A stretch of DNA of 6,895 nt from Actinomycetes bacterium (GTDB lineage: Bacteria; Actinomycetota; Acidimicrobiia; Spongiisociales; UBA5794), in NCBI GenBank assembly GCA_024640745.1, contig JAHEEL010000080.1, forward strand, positions 2,751 through 9,645, written 5' to 3'. The position numbers and the translations under genes are program-made. Every line of letters begins with the position of its first letter. The first letter of the stretch is position 1. The notes below the pieces were generated by a model. It worked only from the letters and a program-made list of their open reading frames with translations, was not told where the DNA came from and made no database searches. Positions 5,044 through 6,895 of the stretch are shown piece by piece.

Positions 5044-6510
5044 CTACACCCGTTCCTTCCCGCCGATGAGATACCCCAGCTCCTCACCGTCGGTCGACGC
5101 CGTGTCCCGAACGGCGAACACCGATCCTCCGAAGAACACGACGATGCGGTCGCTGTAAGTGAGTAGTTCCTCGAGGTCCGCCGAGGCGAAGATGATCGTC
5201 GCGCCGTCGGTACGGCGTTCGAGCAAGCGCTTCCATACGAACGCTGCCGACTCGACGTCCAGGCCGCGAGTTGGGTGCTCGAGGAGCAGCAGGCGAACGT
5301 CTTCGGGAATCATCGCCAACAGCAGGCGCTGCTGGTTCCCGCCCGACAGCGCCTCCGCAGGCGACGACGGTCGCCCCTTGATCGAGTACTCGTCGATCAC
5401 CCGGTCGGCCGCCGCTTCCGCCCCCTTCCAATCGACAAGGAAGCGCCGGTCGTGGGAGGTGAGCACGAGGTGCTCCGTGACCGAGATGCCCTCCACCAAC
5501 CCTTCCTCGAGGCGACCCGCCGGGAGGTAGTGAACGCCGACGGCCAGATGCCCGCGATACGAGACGTGCGTGAGGTCGACGCCGTCCACCGACAGGTGGC
5601 CGGCCGTCGGCGTCAGCAGACCCGCGCATGCGCGCAGCAGCGTCCGCTGGCCACTGCCCTCGAGCCCGGCGAGGCCGACCACTTCGCCTGCCGCCCCTTC
5701 GAAATCGAGGGCGTCGAGATGGGTCTTTCCATCGTCGACACTGACGCTTTCCAGCCGCAGCACGGGGCCACCGAGGGCCACCGGCTCACGCTCGTCGGCA
5801 ACGAATACCTTGCCGAACATCTCCTCGACGAGAAGTTCGGGGGCCACGGGCATCGGCGCCTCGAAGACGACCTTGCCGCGTCGAATCACCGTCACCGAAT
5901 CGCATAGCTCTTCGACTTCTTCGAGCTTGTGTGAAACGAACAACACGATCATGCCGTGTTCGGCCAACGCTCGGAGTGTTGCGAAGAGCTGAATGCGCTG
6001 GGTCGCCGAGATGCCGGTGGTGGGCTCGTCGAAGATCAGGACCCTGGCTCCAAGCCAGATGAGCCGGGTGATCTCGAGCTGCTGTCGCTCGCCGACGGTG
6101 AGGTCCCGCGCGAGCGCCGCGGGGTCGAAGCTGAAACCCAGCTCGGTGCTCACTCGCTCGAGTTCGGTGCGCGCATTCGATCGATCCAGCCGCACGGGGC
6201 CCGGGCTGCCGAGCACGAAGTTGTCGAGCACCGTGAACGGCAGAAACACCAGTGGATCCTGGTGGAGCATGCCGATACCGACAGCAATCGCGTCCGCCGG
6301 CGATCGCAGGGTCAACACCTCGCCATCGAGGACGACCGCTCCGGAATCGGCCTCATAGAACCCGGAGAGGATCTTCATCAGCGTCGACTTGCCGGCCCCG
6401 TTCTCGCCCAGGATTCCGTGCAGGGAGCCCTCGCCCACCGTGATGGAGACCCCGTCGTTCGCTCGCACGGGACCGAAGTGCTTGTGGATGTCCCGGATCT
6501 CGAGCGCCAT
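5044..6510 (-). CDS. Nucleoside/sugar-type ABC transporter ATP-binding protein with two nucleotide-binding domains
   Basis: A 488-residue cytoplasmic ATPase with two fused ABC domains, as in NupO, BmpE and RbsA. Domain 1 (about 1-235) is complete: Walker A G-E-N-G-A-G-K-S-T (35-43), Q-loop Q84, signature L-T-V-G-E-R-Q-Q (137-144), Walker B V-L-I-F-D-E-P (157-163) with catalytic E162, and switch His194. Domain 2 (about 248-488) is degenerate: the Walker A region reads G-L-E-G-S-G-Q-R-T (282-290) with no lysine, the signature is L-S-G-G-N-Q-Q (388-394), Walker B reads L-L-L-L-E-H-P-T-R-G-L-D (407-418), and the switch histidine is replaced in S-A-D-L-E-E (443-448). Loss of key residues in domain 2 is common in this subfamily. 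The ATG at 6510 begins directly at the domain; a GTG at 6585 is in frame but would translate through a strong hairpin. It should energise the two permeases downstream. Confidence 0.95.
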   Translation of the reverse strand: MALEIRDIHKHFGPVRANDGVSITVGEGSLHGILGENGAGKSTLMKILSGFYEADSGAVVLDGEVLTLRSPADAIAVGIGMLHQDPLVFLPFTVLDNFVLGSPGPVRLDRSNARTELERVSTELGFSFDPAALARDLTVGERQQLEITRLIWLGARVLIFDEPTTGISATQRIQLFATLRALAEHGMIVLFVSHKLEEVEELCDSVTVIRRGKVVFEAPMPVAPELLVEEMFGKVFVADEREPVALGGPVLRLESVSVDDGKTHLDALDFEGAAGEVVGLAGLEGSGQRTLLRACAGLLTPTAGHLSVDGVDLTHVSYRGHLAVGVHYLPAGRLEEGLVEGISVTEHLVLTSHDRRFLVDWKGAEAAADRVIDEYSIKGRPSSPAEALSGGNQQRLLLAMIPEDVRLLLLEHPTRGLDVESAAFVWKRLLERRTDGATIIFASADLEELLTYSDRIVVFFGGSVFAVRDTASTDGEELGYLIGGKERV

Positions 6511-6517
6511 TCGAGGC

Positions 6518-6523
6518 AGGCTA
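6518..6523 (-). promoter_or_regulatory. Probable -10 box for a leaderless ATPase-permease transcript
   Basis: TAGCCT on the minus strand fits TANNNT and ends 7 bases before ATG 6510, so the predicted transcript begins at or one base before the start codon. No Shine-Dalgarno sequence is visible there. The same geometry occurs at 267-279. It would let ATPase and permeases be transcribed separately from the binding-protein gene. No clear -35 box was seen. Confidence 0.35.
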
Positions 6524-6549
6524 CTCGACCATCCCGAGCCCGGACGCAG

Positions 6550-6580
6550 CGATGGGGAGGCCGGTTCGGCCTCCCCATCG
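6550..6580 (-). terminator. Strong hairpin between binding-protein and ATPase genes
   Basis: Two perfectly complementary 14-base arms (CGATGGGGAGGCCG at 6550-6563 and CGGCCTCCCCATCG at 6567-6580) enclose a 3-base loop. The structure begins 19 bases after the stop of the binding-protein gene and ends 39 bases before the ATPase ATG. No T-run follows the stem in the minus direction, so it is not a canonical intrinsic terminator. It may be a GC-type or partial terminator, or a 3'-end stabiliser that keeps binding-protein mRNA in excess over transporter mRNA. Confidence 0.75.
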
Positions 6581-6599
6581 GTCACCCGGTCGTGATGCG

Positions 6600-6893
6600 T
6601 CAGGCGGAACTTGCCCCTTCCATCCCTTCGAGGAGCTGCTTCATGTACCAGATCTGGGGGTCGGTTGCCACCTCACCATCTTCGAGGAAGACCGATCCAT
6701 CCTGGTAGTTGAGGGGACCAACGAACAGGTTGATCGAGCCGTCACCGAGGCCGGTGATGAACTCGTCGACGACGGTCGCCGCATCGCTCGACAACCCGTC
6801 TCCGTTGACCCAGCCGATCATGCTCGAATCCCGATCGTTGATGTCGGCCCAATTCGGCGGGATCCACTGGAACGTCGCCTCGAACGAATCGGA
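6600..6893 (-). CDS. BMP family ABC transporter substrate-binding protein, C-terminal part (5' end outside window)
   Basis: The frame is open from the right edge to a TGA at 6600-6602, leaving the last 97 residues. The visible part reads A-T-F-Q-W-I-P-P-N-W early on, then D-G-S-I-N-L-F-V-G-P-L-x-x-Q-D-G-S-V-F-L-E-D-G-E followed by D-P-Q-I-W-Y-M-K-Q-L-L-E-G-M-E-G. The G-P-L-x-x-x-D-G-x-x-x-x-x-x-G-E, then Y-M-x-x-L-x-E-G-x-x-G ending matches the C-terminus of actinobacterial-type Bmp/PnrA/Med family (PF02608) binding proteins, which are extracytoplasmic lipoproteins binding purine nucleosides or related ligands. The signal peptide, lipobox and most ligand contacts lie outside the window. Its position directly upstream of the ATPase on the same strand supports its role as the receptor of this importer. 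The deviation of the last block from the usual M-D-W-x-V-E-G-V makes this a somewhat divergent member. Confidence 0.85.
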   Translation of the reverse strand, partial: SDSFEATFQWIPPNWADINDRDSSMIGWVNGDGLSSDAATVVDEFITGLGDGSINLFVGPLNYQDGSVFLEDGEVATDPQIWYMKQLLEGMEGASSA

Positions 6894-6895
6894 CA

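Noticed and set aside
5040..5087. GTG start at 5087 for the first permease
   Set aside because: It would overlap the ATPase by 44 bases and add 16 polar residues; ATG 5039 sits right before the first membrane helix.
6511..6585. GTG start at 6585 for the ATPase, adding 25 residues
   Set aside because: The extension would be translated through the perfect hairpin, is low-complexity Ser/Pro-rich, and precedes the ABC domain that begins exactly at ATG 6510.
1..6895. Mobile element, CRISPR array, toxin-antitoxin or defence system
   Set aside because: No transposase, integrase, spaced repeats, tRNA-associated att site or paired toxin-antitoxin genes could be found; codon style and GC appear even across the window.

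Overview
The window is high-GC DNA with closely packed genes, several GTG starts and mostly short intergenic gaps. Together with TANNNT-type -10 boxes placed directly at start codons, this suggests a free-living actinobacterium. A deep-branching group such as Acidimicrobiia is my guess; there is no rRNA or other taxonomic marker here to settle it.

Positions 1-2004, plus strand: the C-terminus of a DUF1622 membrane protein, a small stand-alone nucleotidyltransferase-fold protein, a Bax inhibitor-1/YccA-type multi-pass membrane protein, and a GlsB/YeaQ/YmgE-type small membrane protein. Three of the four are membrane proteins of general or stress-related families with poorly defined roles.

Positions 2041-6895: a purine-salvage locus arranged as two converging units. 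On the plus strand is a deaminase of the adenosine/AMP deaminase superfamily whose motifs fit the bacterial adenine deaminase branch better than true adenosine deaminase. On the minus strand, read from the right edge, are the C-terminus of a BMP-family lipoprotein-type substrate-binding protein, a double-domain sugar/nucleoside-type ATPase and two permeases. Together these make a complete purine-nucleoside-type ABC importer (BmpDEFG / NupNOPQ-like). The deaminase and the last permease end 3 bases apart. The simplest model is that the importer brings in purine nucleosides or bases and the deaminase feeds adenine into the hypoxanthine pool.

Regulatory signals visible by eye are a perfect 14-bp hairpin between the binding-protein gene and the ATPase gene, probable leaderless promoters at the ATPase and nucleotidyltransferase-like genes, and tight coupling of ATPase-permease-permease. 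No tRNA, rRNA, CRISPR array, transposase or integrase was seen, and no stretch over 300 bases lacks a gene. I see no strong evidence for an undescribed defence or mobile system; the content is largely ordinary chromosomal housekeeping and transport.
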